Source of the DNA: an uncultured Pseudomonadales bacterium
GTDB lineage: Bacteria > Pseudomonadota > Gammaproteobacteria > Pseudomonadales > UBA7434
DNA length: 40,540 bases
Assembly: GCA_905480475.1 (NCBI GenBank)
Contig: CAJQQO010000074.1
Coordinates: 1-40,540, forward strand
Reading direction: 5' to 3'
Part shown: in pieces, positions 25,435 to 33,364 of the stretch
Layout: every line of letters begins with the position of its first letter
Position numbering within the stretch: the stretch's first letter is position 1
Program-made: the position numbers and the translations under genes
Notes under the pieces: generated by a model
What the model was told of the DNA's origin: nothing
Seen by the model: the letters and a program-made list of their open reading frames with translations, nothing else
The model's database searches: none

Positions 25435-25727
25435 AACAACTCCTAAGGATTTTTAATCAGGCCACCAAAGAGACCATGGGCGGTTTTCAACGACAGTATG
25501 CTGGCTTGATCAGCTCAGTACATTAACGATAGGAATCAATTATAAAGCACCAAAATTTAGCCACAACAACATCTGCACAACTCACCATCCGGGCGCAGAC
25601 TCATTATGATCATCATCACCGCTACTTGAATTTTAAGCTTTGCATTTCAAGCACTTAAAATTTATGACTGGCTAACAGATTAACTCAGCAGCGAGCTTAG
25701 TGCTTGACGCTTTGCAAATTCACGGTT

Positions 25728-26303
25728 ATGTTGAATATTGATGCAGCGCTGAACTTTAACGCGAACCACGGCTCTATTGATATCATTACTGACACAAACG
25801 CTATGACTCACGCCAACACTACAAAGGAATTAAGCAACGCTAGCGCCGCACGGCCTCGCTGTGCAGTGAGCAGTGGCGTATTGCGTAGCGAAAAATTAAA
25901 AACTTCTGCCTTACAAAACATAATCAAATTGTTAGTTATTGTACTGTCGTTAAATTCAATCAATGGCTTTGCAGCTTGCTGCGTTGATATGAATATGGGT
26001 ATAAATAGCAATGAGGTTAACACCCTAAGTGCAAGTGAATCACCGAAGCAATCGATGCCCTGCCATCAAAGCAATACAGATAACGATACGATCAAGCTCG
26101 CCAACAGCCAAAGCCCCAACACGGCTATCGATAGCAACACAGTAGATACATGCTGCAATGCTTGTGCATTTACTGCCTTGCCTATCTCCTTAGCCATCAA
26201 CGCCAGCAGTGAACTACCGGAGTTTATAGCTACTAGGTTTTCACAATTTGTTTCACTTGCTGCCGCACCGCTATTTAGACCCCCTATTTCATCGCTTTCT
26301 TAG
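25728..26303 (+). CDS. Cys/Met/His-containing exported protein of unknown function (metal cluster)
   Basis: I do not recognise this family. The protein has a late hydrophobic segment (IIKLLVIVLSLNSINGFA) that looks like a signal peptide with a likely cut before ACC. The mature part is Ser/Asn-rich, with CCVDMNMG, MPCHQS and CCNACAF, i.e. paired cysteines, methionines and a histidine suited to binding soft metals. A last hydrophobic stretch FVSLAAAPLF closes it. The start is unclear: TTG 25704, ATG 25728 and ATG 25803 are all in frame and none has a good ribosome binding site; 25803 would place the signal peptide more normally. It is followed by a MerP-like gene, which suggests a role in metal binding. 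Confidence 0.55.
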   Translation: MLNIDAALNFNANHGSIDIITDTNAMTHANTTKELSNASAARPRCAVSSGVLRSEKLKTSALQNIIKLLVIVLSLNSINGFAACCVDMNMGINSNEVNTLSASESPKQSMPCHQSNTDNDTIKLANSQSPNTAIDSNTVDTCCNACAFTALPISLAINASSELPEFIATRFSQFVSLAAAPLFRPPISSLS

Positions 26304-26354
26304 AATCCAAATCTGACTATCAGTCAGCTTAGTTCTTTTATTTTCAGTTCGGCT

Positions 26355-26369
26355 ACGCTTAATAAGCGT
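26355..26369. promoter_or_regulatory. Palindrome upstream of the MerP-like gene
   Basis: ACGCTTA-A-TAAGCGT is a perfect 15-base palindrome lying 32 bases before the MerP-like ATG and just before a TTGACC box. It is placed like an operator, but the regulator is unknown. No MerR-type gene is seen nearby. Confidence 0.35.
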
Positions 26370-26400
26370 TGACCGTATTGCTTACAAGAAAGGTGAAATC

Positions 26401-26745
26401 ATGAAGAGATTAATTTCCCTACCCAATATTTTATTACTACTTGGCTCACTAGCATTGGCCGCGCCGACATTTGCCCAACAATATGTTGTGGATGTTCACG
26501 GCATCGTTTGCGAGTTTTGCTCTTACGGTGTGGCCAAAAAAGTGCGTAAGCTCGACTTTATTGACCCATCACAATTTGATAAAGGCGTAAAAGTCGATAT
26601 CGAAAAGCAGATGGTCTATATCGCCGTAAGCGACAATGCGGCACTGGATAAATCGGCACTATTTAAAGCGATAGAATCCGGCGGATACAAACCCGTAACG
26701 CTTTGGCGAATTGCCGAAAGCGGCGAAAAAGTGGAGGTGCAATAA
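26401..26745 (+). CDS. Periplasmic heavy-metal-associated (MerP-like) protein
   Basis: This 114-residue protein has a signal peptide cleaved near TFA-QQ and a single HMA-type domain: YVVDVHGIVCEFCSYGVAKKVRKL with the metal-binding Cys37 and Cys40 in G-x-x-C-x-x-C, followed by VKVDIEKQMVYIAV and FKAIESGGYKPV. This is the ferredoxin-like fold of MerP, CopZ and relatives, which hold a soft metal ion between two thiols. Export points to a MerP-like periplasmic shuttle. AAAGGTGA before the ATG is a good ribosome binding site. The stop overlaps the next gene's start in TAATG, so the two genes are translationally coupled. Confidence 0.85.
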   Translation: MKRLISLPNILLLLGSLALAAPTFAQQYVVDVHGIVCEFCSYGVAKKVRKLDFIDPSQFDKGVKVDIEKQMVYIAVSDNAALDKSALFKAIESGGYKPVTLWRIAESGEKVEVQ

Positions 26746-27476
26746 TGCGACTCCCTTTAAAGCAATTCAAAAAGCGGCTCCCATTTGGATTCACGTTTGG
26801 CGCGCTTAGCATTTCGATAGCGAGCGTATCAACACTTGCCCATCAACCAGTAATGGATATGGCACCAAGATGGAATAGTGGTTACGGCGTACAAACACGT
26901 ATCGAACATACGGAAGCAAAAACCACTACATGGCTTGAAGGCGTTTATACCTTCAAGCCGTCAGTACGAGTTACCTTAAAGCTTCCTTATATTGATAGCG
27001 ACAACACGGATCGTTACGCCAGTGGCACCGGCAATGCCATTCTTGCAGTGCCATTAAAGCGTTATCACAATAATGGCGCGTTTACTTCCAACTGGGGCAT
27101 TACCCCTTCTGTGCGAATGCCTACTGGCAGCAGTAACTCCAAAGATAATGATTGGGATACAGGCTTAAGCTTGAGTTATAGCTCTGAATCACGAAGCGTT
27201 TATCAGCTTTACGATTTTTATACTTTAGATGATAAAATCGGTATCGATATCAACTATGGTTTTGTTTTTGCCGATGGCAAGGGTTCATCATGGTTTACGC
27301 TATGGGATATTTCTGCGCAGGAATCAAATGACGGCGAACGTATACTTACCGGACCAGTGCTGGTTTATTTTAAAAGCAACACGATTGTTCGAGCCGAGTA
27401 TAAATTTGCCGCGTTAGATAATGATGATGTCTGGAAAGGCGACTCAATTAGTATTGGAATTGGTTTTGTCTACTAA
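26745..27476 (+). CDS. Outer-membrane beta-barrel transporter-like protein
   Basis: This 243-residue protein has a basic start (MRLPLKQFKKR), a hydrophobic signal segment and a likely cut at TLA-HQ. The mature part consists of alternating strands with aromatic girdles (TRIEHTEAKTTTWLEGVYTF, LSLSYSSESRSVYQLYDFYTL) and ends in the C-terminal phenylalanine-x-Tyr pattern GIGFVY typical of outer-membrane barrels. It resembles proteins annotated as transporter or phenol-degradation MetA-type barrels. GGAGG eight bases before the ATG and one-base overlap with the MerP-like gene fix the start. In this cluster it may move metal or a complex across the outer membrane, or report envelope status; this is inference. 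Confidence 0.75.
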   Translation: MRLPLKQFKKRLPFGFTFGALSISIASVSTLAHQPVMDMAPRWNSGYGVQTRIEHTEAKTTTWLEGVYTFKPSVRVTLKLPYIDSDNTDRYASGTGNAILAVPLKRYHNNGAFTSNWGITPSVRMPTGSSNSKDNDWDTGLSLSYSSESRSVYQLYDFYTLDDKIGIDINYGFVFADGKGSSWFTLWDISAQESNDGERILTGPVLVYFKSNTIVRAEYKFAALDNDDVWKGDSISIGIGFVY

Positions 27477-27503
27477 ATTTGTTCACGCTAGCAGGAAAGG
27501 ATT

Positions 27504-27872
27504 ATGAATAAACCTCGCTCGTGGAGCTGGTTATTATTATTTACCACCACAGGGACTTTATTGTGCTGCGCCATCCCCATCACTTTAGTATCGCTAGGGT
27601 TTGGCGCGGCAGTGGCGTCCATGGCGTCGTCGGCACCTTGGTTAATCGCTTTAAGCCAATATAAAGTGTGGATGTTTAGCGTGTCGGGATTATTGATTGC
27701 ACTGGCAGCGTGGTCAGTTTATCGACCGGGCCGCAGCTGCCCTACCGACCCTGAGTTGGCTGCTGCTTGCCAACTTGCCGACAAATGGAATAAACGGTTT
27801 ATCGCATTGTCTGCGGGTATGTGGCTGATTGGTTTTTTTGCTGCTTATGCCTTACCGGTTTTGCAACAATAA
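27504..27872 (+). CDS. MerT-like small membrane protein
   Basis: This 122-residue inner-membrane protein has three predicted helices (about 8-31, 44-72 and 97-119). A vicinal pair Cys21-Cys22 lies in helix 1 within LLCCAIPITLVSLGFGAAVASM, and two more cysteines (Cys79, Cys89) sit in the loop between helices 2 and 3. This is the layout of the mercuric transporter MerT, which receives Hg(II) from MerP through the helix-1 cysteine pair and passes it to the loop pair. Overall similarity is modest, so the metal may be different. AAAGGA precedes the ATG. It lies 27 bases after the barrel gene and closes the cluster. Confidence 0.75.
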   Translation: MNKPRSWSWLLLFTTTGTLLCCAIPITLVSLGFGAAVASMASSAPWLIALSQYKVWMFSVSGLLIALAAWSVYRPGRSCPTDPELAAACQLADKWNKRFIALSAGMWLIGFFAAYALPVLQQ

Positions 27873-27934
27873 AGTTTTGTATTGGCAACAAGCGCTTTGG
27901 CTAGATTGCCTTATTTGGATTGATTAGTTTAGCA

Positions 27935-28822
27935 CTAGGTTTGCCAAAACTCTTTGCACAAATCAATAAACGCCTCACAACTGCTGTTTAGATTTTTACC
28001 TTTTTTATAATACAGACCGACCTGCCTTTCAATGCTACCAAAAGAAAAATCCTCTAGCGCTTCAAACTCACGACAAACCGGATGCTCTTCCAATAATTTA
28101 CTATCAATAAAAGCAGCACCCAAACCTTGATCCACTAAATAGATACGCATACTTAAACTCGACACTTCCCATACCGATTTAAAGCGATCGCGAATCCGTT
28201 GAATCGCTGGTCGCATTTGCGGGTTATCGAGTGATGATGCAATTAGCGGTGTTTGGCGCAAGGTTTTACTATCACCCTTAATCATATTTTTAAATTCAGG
28301 ATGCTTGGGGCTAACTACTAGATAACGCGTTTCATCAAACAGTGGAACAGTCGTAAACGCGTCCATCTTTTTTTGAAACGGCCCCATCGCTAATTCAGCG
28401 CGACCGGATAGAATGCTATAAATTAAATCTCTACTGGGTAACTCGGCCACTTTAAGTTGAGTATCTTGTTGCTGCTCGCAAAAACGACTAATCAGCTGCG
28501 GCGCATAAAATCGATTGATAGTGCTGTTGATCGCCAAATTAAACACTTGCTGATCACCTCGCTTAATACGCGATAAATCTTCCAGCACCTGCTTCTCTTC
28601 GCGCAACACTTCGTTGGCGTATTCCAGCAGCCGCCTACCCGCATCTGTTAGGGTTAGCTTTTTGTCCCGCAGTAGTAACTTCACATCCAACTTAGCTTCA
28701 AGGTTGGCGATCGACTGGCTAACCGCAGACTGGCTGATATGCAGATGCTCGGCCGCACGATTAAAACCATGCGCCTCAACCACCGCCTGAAAAGCTTTTA
28801 ACTCATTGTTTTCTAATCTCAA
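27935..28822 (-). CDS. LysR-family transcriptional regulator
   Basis: This 295-residue LTTR has the N-terminal winged helix LKAFQAVVEAHGFNRAAEHLHISQSAVSQSIANLEAKLDVKLLLR, a linker helix, and a periplasmic-binding-protein-like effector domain from about residue 90. The start is TTG at 28822; no ATG lies close enough to keep the conserved N-terminus. It sits divergent from the citrate-synthase-like gene, and a dyad in the shared region fits an LTTR site, so it probably controls that gene and itself. The effector is unknown, perhaps a short acyl-CoA or organic acid. Confidence 0.93.
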   Translation of the reverse strand: MRLENNELKAFQAVVEAHGFNRAAEHLHISQSAVSQSIANLEAKLDVKLLLRDKKLTLTDAGRRLLEYANEVLREEKQVLEDLSRIKRGDQQVFNLAINSTINRFYAPQLISRFCEQQQDTQLKVAELPSRDLIYSILSGRAELAMGPFQKKMDAFTTVPLFDETRYLVVSPKHPEFKNMIKGDSKTLRQTPLIASSLDNPQMRPAIQRIRDRFKSVWEVSSLSMRIYLVDQGLGAAFIDSKLLEEHPVCREFEALEDFSFGSIERQVGLYYKKGKNLNSSCEAFIDLCKEFWQT

Positions 28823-28871
28823 TTTCTAGCCCTACCGCCTAAGCCGTTGATATTAGTACTGCTTATTATCT

Positions 28872-28892
28872 GATAAGTAAAATTAACTTATC
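28872..28892. promoter_or_regulatory. Likely LysR-regulator binding site
   Basis: GATAAGT-N7-ACTTATC is a perfect dyad and includes the T-N11-A pattern common to LysR-type sites. It lies in the 126-base divergent region between the LysR gene and the citrate-synthase-like gene, 57 bases before the latter's ATG. Confidence 0.6.
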
Positions 28893-28948
28893 TAATTCTA
28901 GAGCAATCACTAAAATATCACCATTACAGCACTTTCTACGGAGTAAGC

Positions 28949-30055
28949 ATGAGTACAGAGACAATTTTTTCGGCCGACCTTGCTGGTATTGAGGTAGGCG
29001 AAACCGCGATATCCCACGTTAACGGCGCGGACGGCGAACTTGCTTATCGCGGCGCACCGATTGAAACATTGGTCGATAAACCTTTTTGGCAAGTGGTCTG
29101 GCTAGTGCTGTTTGGTGATTATCCTAATGCCAGTCAAGAAGACGCGCTGCGAATATTTATGGCTAACAACAGCAGCCTTAGCGAACAAGAGTTGGCCATA
29201 CTGAAATTGCTGCCCAATGATTTACACCCTATGTTGATGCTGCAAGCGATGGTGCCGATTATAAATTTAGACGCCGCTGATCGAATCGATGGACTTTCCA
29301 ACGACGCCCATAGCGGCCTTATCATTGCCAGCAAACTACCTTCACTGATCGCTGCCAAGCGCCAGTTTGAATTAGATAGAGACGCTATTGCTGTCGATAT
29401 AAATGAGAGCTTTCATACAAATTTTTTACTGATGTTTAACGACCAAGCGCCTACCGAAAAACAAATTCAAATGCTCGACACCGCACAAATCCTGCAAATG
29501 GAGCACGGCTTTAATGCCTCTACCTTTGCCGGTCGCGTTTGTGCCAGTACGCTTGCGCCGATTCAAAGTGCTATCACTGCATCAATCGCCACACTATACG
29601 GTGAGCTACATGGCGGCGCGGATCAAGCCGCATTGGAAATGGCGCAAGCCATTGGCAAACCAGAACTCGCCGCAGCCTATGTTGACGATTGTTTAGCGAA
29701 AAAAATTAAGATTATGGGCATGGGGCATCGCGAATATAAAGTACTTGATCCGCGTGCAAAAATTCTTAAACCGATGGCGCAGGAACTCTGTGATAGCGGC
29801 GATGCAAAAGCAATCTTCTCCACATTAGTTGCGGTAGAAGATGCCTGTCGCGAAGCCTTTAATAAAAAGGGCAAAGAAATAAGAGCGAATGTCGAGTTTT
29901 ATAAAGGCGCGGTGTTTTATCAGTTAGGCGTTCCATCGCACTACTTTACTAGTTTGTTTGCGATGGCAAGAGTGTACGGTTATATCGCGCACTATTTAGA
30001 GTTTAGCGGCAATAGTCGGTTGATTCGGCCTAAAGCAAGATATGTGGGTAAGTAG
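28949..30055 (+). CDS. Citrate/2-methylcitrate synthase-like enzyme with altered catalytic acid
   Basis: This 368-residue protein has the length of short citrate or 2-methylcitrate synthases, which join oxaloacetate and an acyl-CoA. Family landmarks are ISHVNGADGELAYRG, MEHGFNASTFAGRV (His186), GELHGGAD (His221) and MGMGHREYKVLDPRA (His260). The catalytic base, an aspartate in the usual N-V-D-F-Y/F, is glutamate here (NVEFYKGAVF, Glu316). The GADQ after the His-Gly-Gly also departs from the common GANE. The fold and CoA-binding parts look intact. GGAG before the ATG fixes the start. It stands alone under a divergent LysR gene, with no prp genes nearby, so a specialised acyl-CoA substrate is possible. 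Confidence 0.85.
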   Translation: MSTETIFSADLAGIEVGETAISHVNGADGELAYRGAPIETLVDKPFWQVVWLVLFGDYPNASQEDALRIFMANNSSLSEQELAILKLLPNDLHPMLMLQAMVPIINLDAADRIDGLSNDAHSGLIIASKLPSLIAAKRQFELDRDAIAVDINESFHTNFLLMFNDQAPTEKQIQMLDTAQILQMEHGFNASTFAGRVCASTLAPIQSAITASIATLYGELHGGADQAALEMAQAIGKPELAAAYVDDCLAKKIKIMGMGHREYKVLDPRAKILKPMAQELCDSGDAKAIFSTLVAVEDACREAFNKKGKEIRANVEFYKGAVFYQLGVPSHYFTSLFAMARVYGYIAHYLEFSGNSRLIRPKARYVGK

Positions 30056-30109
30056 GTAGATCGCTAAGAATTGTCTTGTTAACCAATAGTCTTTAAGACC
30101 CACGGTAAA

Positions 30110-30538
30110 CTAAGTGTCTTTACGCTGGATAATAAAGACTCCGGTTGCATGCGCTAATAATTTATTATCAGCAGAATAAAGATGCCCTTCGCTAACTGCA
30201 GTTCGTTTAGATAAATTAATTAACTTACCCTTAGCAAGCAGCGGCTCGTTGCGTGGAATAGGCCGCAGCATTTTTATCGATAAATCCAGTGTCGCATAGG
30301 GAATGGTGGCATCTTCAAGTTGGCACATCACAATACAACCCGTGACCGTATCCAAAACCGTTGCCGCAAAACCACCGTGCACTGCGCCGGCAGGATTTAA
30401 GTGTTGATCACCTGCAGTGGCTTCAAACTCTATTAAATCGGCGCTAACGGTAACAGGCTGCATCTGCATAGTTAAACCCATGGAAGGTGGCGGTATCTTA
30501 CCGGCGGCCATCAGCTGCAAACACTCTAAACCTGTCAT
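30110..30538 (-). CDS. PaaI-family hot-dog thioesterase
   Basis: This 142-residue hot-dog protein has the PaaI/YbdB-like catalytic helix region HLNPAGAVHGGFAATVLDTVTG, in which H-G-G starts the hot-dog helix and Asp further on is the likely catalytic residue. It is followed by LDLSIKMLRPIPRNEPLLAKGKLINLSKRTAVSEGHLY. It should hydrolyse an acyl- or aryl-CoA in the cytoplasm. The ribosome binding site is weak. It follows a SnoaL-like gene on the same strand at 42 bases, which suggests one transcript, and converges on the citrate-synthase-like gene. Confidence 0.9.
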   Translation of the reverse strand: MTGLECLQLMAAGKIPPPSMGLTMQMQPVTVSADLIEFEATAGDQHLNPAGAVHGGFAATVLDTVTGCIVMCQLEDATIPYATLDLSIKMLRPIPRNEPLLAKGKLINLSKRTAVSEGHLYSADNKLLAHATGVFIIQRKDT

Positions 30539-30580
30539 ATTAATTTGTCTCTTAAAAAATATTGGCTGTTTTGAAATAAC

Positions 30581-31012
30581 TTAAAGCGCAATAAGCTCAT
30601 CAAACAATGGGCCAATCATACGCTTAATTACCTGCTCGCTGGCAAATACGCGCTCGCCGGATAACTTATTACCCTCGACTAATAACACACCCAAAACCCG
30701 ATGCGTTTCTTTTACCCCATTAAAAGAGCACTCAATCACATACTCTTGAGCCACGCTATTCTCATTTACCCATTGTCCGATCAAGGTCCCACCGACAACG
30801 TTAGGCGAATAGCTTGCAAAAAAATACTGATAAAAACGCAAGGCATTGTCAGTGCCTGAGAACTGTTTATCTAAAGTAGGATACTCATAAACCGGGTTAT
30901 CACTGAGCGTTGTCATAACGCCATCAAGGTCTTGCGCCGCCTCGCACTCTGCATGTAATGCACCGAGTGCCGCAACTTCATTGAGCGATAGAATAATCGA
31001 TGAAGAACTCAT
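30581..31012 (-). CDS. SnoaL-like/NTF2-fold protein
   Basis: This 143-residue cytoplasmic protein fits the SnoaL-like fold, with an opening helix EVAALGALHAECEAAQDLDGVMTTLSDNPVYEYPTL, then ALRFYQYFFASYSPNVVGG and paired strands VAQEYVIECSFNGVKETHRVLGVLLVEGNKLSGERVFAS. It is the third protein of this broad fold in the window, yet they share little sequence. No reaction can be given. AGGAGA before the ATG is a good ribosome binding site. It lies between the pentapeptide-repeat gene (36 bases upstream) and the thioesterase, all on one strand, so the three may be cotranscribed. Confidence 0.75.
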   Translation of the reverse strand: MSSSSIILSLNEVAALGALHAECEAAQDLDGVMTTLSDNPVYEYPTLDKQFSGTDNALRFYQYFFASYSPNVVGGTLIGQWVNENSVAQEYVIECSFNGVKETHRVLGVLLVEGNKLSGERVFASEQVIKRMIGPLFDELIAL

Positions 31013-31048
31013 CAGTTATTTTTCTCCTGTTTTTATTTTAAAATGCGT

Positions 31049-31651
31049 TTAATCAACCAGCTCAACGTCCAAGCTTTCCAATAAGCTTACCGCTTCATAA
31101 CGACTAAACTTAGCTTGATTAATCCGGTTATTGTAAATATCAATATGATAATCTGTTGCTTCAGTAAAATCAGCAGCGGTTAGATTAGTGCTATTAAACA
31201 GACTGCCACTGAATTTGCTATAGCTAAAATTGGCCTCGGTAAAATCACCTTCTCTAAAATCTACATCGTGAGCCTTGCACTCTTCAATCACTAACTCTTT
31301 TAACTTAAGTCCGTAAAACGAACTGTCGCTGATAATACATTTTAGTAATTTGATAGGCGCACATAAAGCCAAACTTGGCCAATCCGCTTTAGTCCAATTG
31401 ACTCCCACCATTTTGCAATCCTCAAAGATTACATCGAAGAATTTACTGTACTCAACTTTGAGCACACTTAAATTGCATTTCAAAAAATGGCAATCAATAA
31501 ATTTGCAGCGAGTAAAATTAGCATCGCTAAAGTCGCATTCGGTAAACTTACAGCTATCAAATTCAATACCGTCAAATGATTCGGATGGATTTTGAAGATT
31601 ATTAAATTGCTTTCCGTAATACTCAGTTGAATCTTTGGCCAAATCAATCAT
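31049..31651 (-). CDS. Pentapeptide-repeat protein
   Basis: This 200-residue protein consists almost entirely of pentapeptide repeats (A/C-D/N-F-x-x), for example CDFSDANFTRCKFIDCHFLKC and VDFREGDFTEANFSYSKFSGSLFNS, which form a right-handed quadrilateral helix. The C-terminal segment AKFSRYEAVSLLESLDVELVD resembles the end of Qnr/McbG-type proteins, which mimic DNA and protect gyrase. That resemblance is suggestive only, as many environmental members have this tail with no known role. There is no signal peptide. GGAAAC lies before the ATG. It heads a possible three-gene transcript with the SnoaL-like and thioesterase genes. Confidence 0.9.
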   Translation of the reverse strand: MIDLAKDSTEYYGKQFNNLQNPSESFDGIEFDSCKFTECDFSDANFTRCKFIDCHFLKCNLSVLKVEYSKFFDVIFEDCKMVGVNWTKADWPSLALCAPIKLLKCIISDSSFYGLKLKELVIEECKAHDVDFREGDFTEANFSYSKFSGSLFNSTNLTAADFTEATDYHIDIYNNRINQAKFSRYEAVSLLESLDVELVD

Positions 31652-31839
31652 TAGGTTTCCAATTACAAACTATTTTTATCAATGAACTTTTACTTAGCCA
31701 TCGTTAACTTATCGAATCCGACTTAAACAATTGTCATGGTCATTGCAGCTAAATCTGAATGGCTTATATAAAGATATAGGTTTTGGTTTATTAATCGTCG
31801 GTAAGACACTTTTTAGCCAACGTAAATTTTTCCAATAGT

Positions 31840-32421
31840 TTACTTTAACTCTCGCATCAGCTTAGCAATTTGATATGAGCCCTGATCTTCCAGATGCGTT
31901 GCTACACTTTCCCTATCCGCCGCCGAACGATTCTGGTTTAACTTAAATTTAGCCTGTATATCGCTAATTAAAATCTCAACGCCAACGATAGCATTTAACA
32001 TTGATACTGGATAACCCGGCTGCCAAGGCGATGCAAATCTTGCTTCATTGCTTTCCGTTAGCTGATCAAGCAATAATTTTAATTTCTCTTGGTCAGTAAA
32101 CACTTTAGCCGTGCCATAGATATGCGCTGCTTGGTAGTTCCATGTTGGCACGCCAGAAGATAAATACCATGAGGGAGAGATATAATCGTGCGGGCCTTGC
32201 AGTGTGACCAGCACGGCTTGATTATCCAGCTCAAGATGCTGAGGGTTTTGCTTGGCAAAGTGTCCAATTAGCCTGCTGTTATCATCGCTTAAAAGAAAAG
32301 GCATATGAGTAACAAAGGGTTTATCTGTGACGCTTGAAATTAACTGGCCAAAGCTATTGGCGCGAATAAAATCCAATACCTGCTCTTGATCAGTAACTGC
32401 AAAATGTTTAGGTACGTACAT
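31840..32421 (-). CDS. PaiB-like FMN-binding protein
   Basis: This 193-residue protein matches the FMN-binding split-barrel family of PaiB: MYVPKHFAVTDQEQVLDFIRANSFGQLIS at the start, THMPFLL, then GPHDYISPSWYLSSGVPTWNYQAAHIYG and, at the end, FKLNQNRSAADRESVATHL. Bacillus PaiB was described as a negative regulator of sporulation and protease genes; the family is probably flavin- or heme-dependent and has no DNA-binding helix-turn-helix. GAGG five bases before the ATG supports the start. It is 188 bases upstream of nothing on its own strand but the pentapeptide gene, so it is probably monocistronic. Confidence 0.9.
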   Translation of the reverse strand: MYVPKHFAVTDQEQVLDFIRANSFGQLISSVTDKPFVTHMPFLLSDDNSRLIGHFAKQNPQHLELDNQAVLVTLQGPHDYISPSWYLSSGVPTWNYQAAHIYGTAKVFTDQEKLKLLLDQLTESNEARFASPWQPGYPVSMLNAIVGVEILISDIQAKFKLNQNRSAADRESVATHLEDQGSYQIAKLMRELK

Positions 32422-32461
32422 TATCGCCTCTAATACAATCCCTATGTATTAATTAAAAGTT

Positions 32462-32872
32462 TTATTCGCCCCAGAACTTCCACCACTTTTTAGCATTTTC
32501 ACTGCGCGCTTCCTGTCCTTGCTCTGAACCTTTATCCAATTCATTTTGCACTTGCTCAGATTTTCTTGCCTGTTGCTTTTCAAGACCGCTTAATTTTTCT
32601 GCCTTTTCCAGTTTTAGCTTTTTCTCTTTCTTATCTTTTTTCTCGATCTTTTCCTTCTTTTCTTTTAGCGCTTTTATTTCATCATTATCTTTATAGTCTT
32701 GCAGATCATCCTCAAGCTTTTCTTTAGCTTTTATCGTCTCATTATGCGCTTCTTTTTGCTCTGCGGTCGGCTTACCCTTGCCTGCCCATTCAGGCTTTTC
32801 GGCAATGGCAGAAGCGGAAAGCGCAGCAATGGACACTGCTGTTGTTAGCGCTATAAGTATTTTTGATTGCAT
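32462..32872 (-). CDS. Lys/Glu-rich exported coiled-coil protein of unknown function
   Basis: This 136-residue protein has a clear signal peptide (MQSKILIALTTAVSIAALSASAIA, cut before EKPEWAG). The mature part is extremely rich in lysine and glutamate (about residues 35-105), with heptad-like helical character, and ends with the aromatic tail KKWWKFWGE. It has no cysteine. I do not recognise a family. Charged periplasmic helices of this kind may bind peptidoglycan, membranes or other proteins, but there is no direct evidence. GGAGATTATT before the ATG gives a good ribosome binding site. It stands between the YkgJ-like and PaiB-like genes on the same strand. Confidence 0.75.
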   Translation of the reverse strand: MQSKILIALTTAVSIAALSASAIAEKPEWAGKGKPTAEQKEAHNETIKAKEKLEDDLQDYKDNDEIKALKEKKEKIEKKDKKEKKLKLEKAEKLSGLEKQQARKSEQVQNELDKGSEQGQEARSENAKKWWKFWGE

Positions 32873-32941
32873 AATAATCTCCCGGATTATGTTTTTTTCT
32901 TTATACCAATGATTTATCTTATCGCTTGCTTTTTTCGCAAG

Positions 32942-33340
32942 CTACTTAAGACTGGGCCTGCTATCCAGCATAATGATATCCAGATTGCGCTGTGCCTGCT
33001 TGGGATTTTGCAAATCCTTTGGCTCTAACATCTCACAGTCATCACGAACCATTTCATCGATATGGCTTGGATAATGCCGACAGTCATCCGGACGATCATG
33101 ATAAATTTGGCAGCTATAAATGGTTTTATTACTCGCGTTAGTGGATGACTGCAACCATGGACAACGCTTTAGCGCTTGACCCGATTCTGGATCAACCCAG
33201 ATTTCGCCTTCGCTAACATAGCGAGCAATATTCGGCCTAAAGATTTCCCACCAATCAATTTCATCTTGCGTGGCCGACAATCCACCATCACTGTATTTAA
33301 TGCAGCACTTGCCACACTGATTACAATCCTTCACAAGCAA
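32942..33340 (-). CDS. YkgJ-family cysteine cluster protein
   Basis: This protein of about 132 residues starts with a zinc- or iron-sulfur-type cluster motif CNQCGKCC near residue 6, followed by CPWL, YSCQIYHDRPDDCRHYPSH and DDCEML, the eight-cysteine pattern of the YkgJ/UPF0153 family (Fe-S or zinc binding, function unsettled). The start is uncertain: TTG at 33340 and GTG at 33334 both fit and neither has a good ribosome binding site. It follows the RIO-kinase reading frame by only about 25 bases on the same strand, so the two are probably cotranscribed. Confidence 0.88.
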   Translation of the reverse strand: MLVKDCNQCGKCCIKYSDGGLSATQDEIDWWEIFRPNIARYVSEGEIWVDPESGQALKRCPWLQSSTNASNKTIYSCQIYHDRPDDCRHYPSHIDEMVRDDCEMLEPKDLQNPKQAQRNLDIIMLDSRPSLK

Positions 33341-33364
33341 TAACGCTTTTGCGATTTTGCTTTG

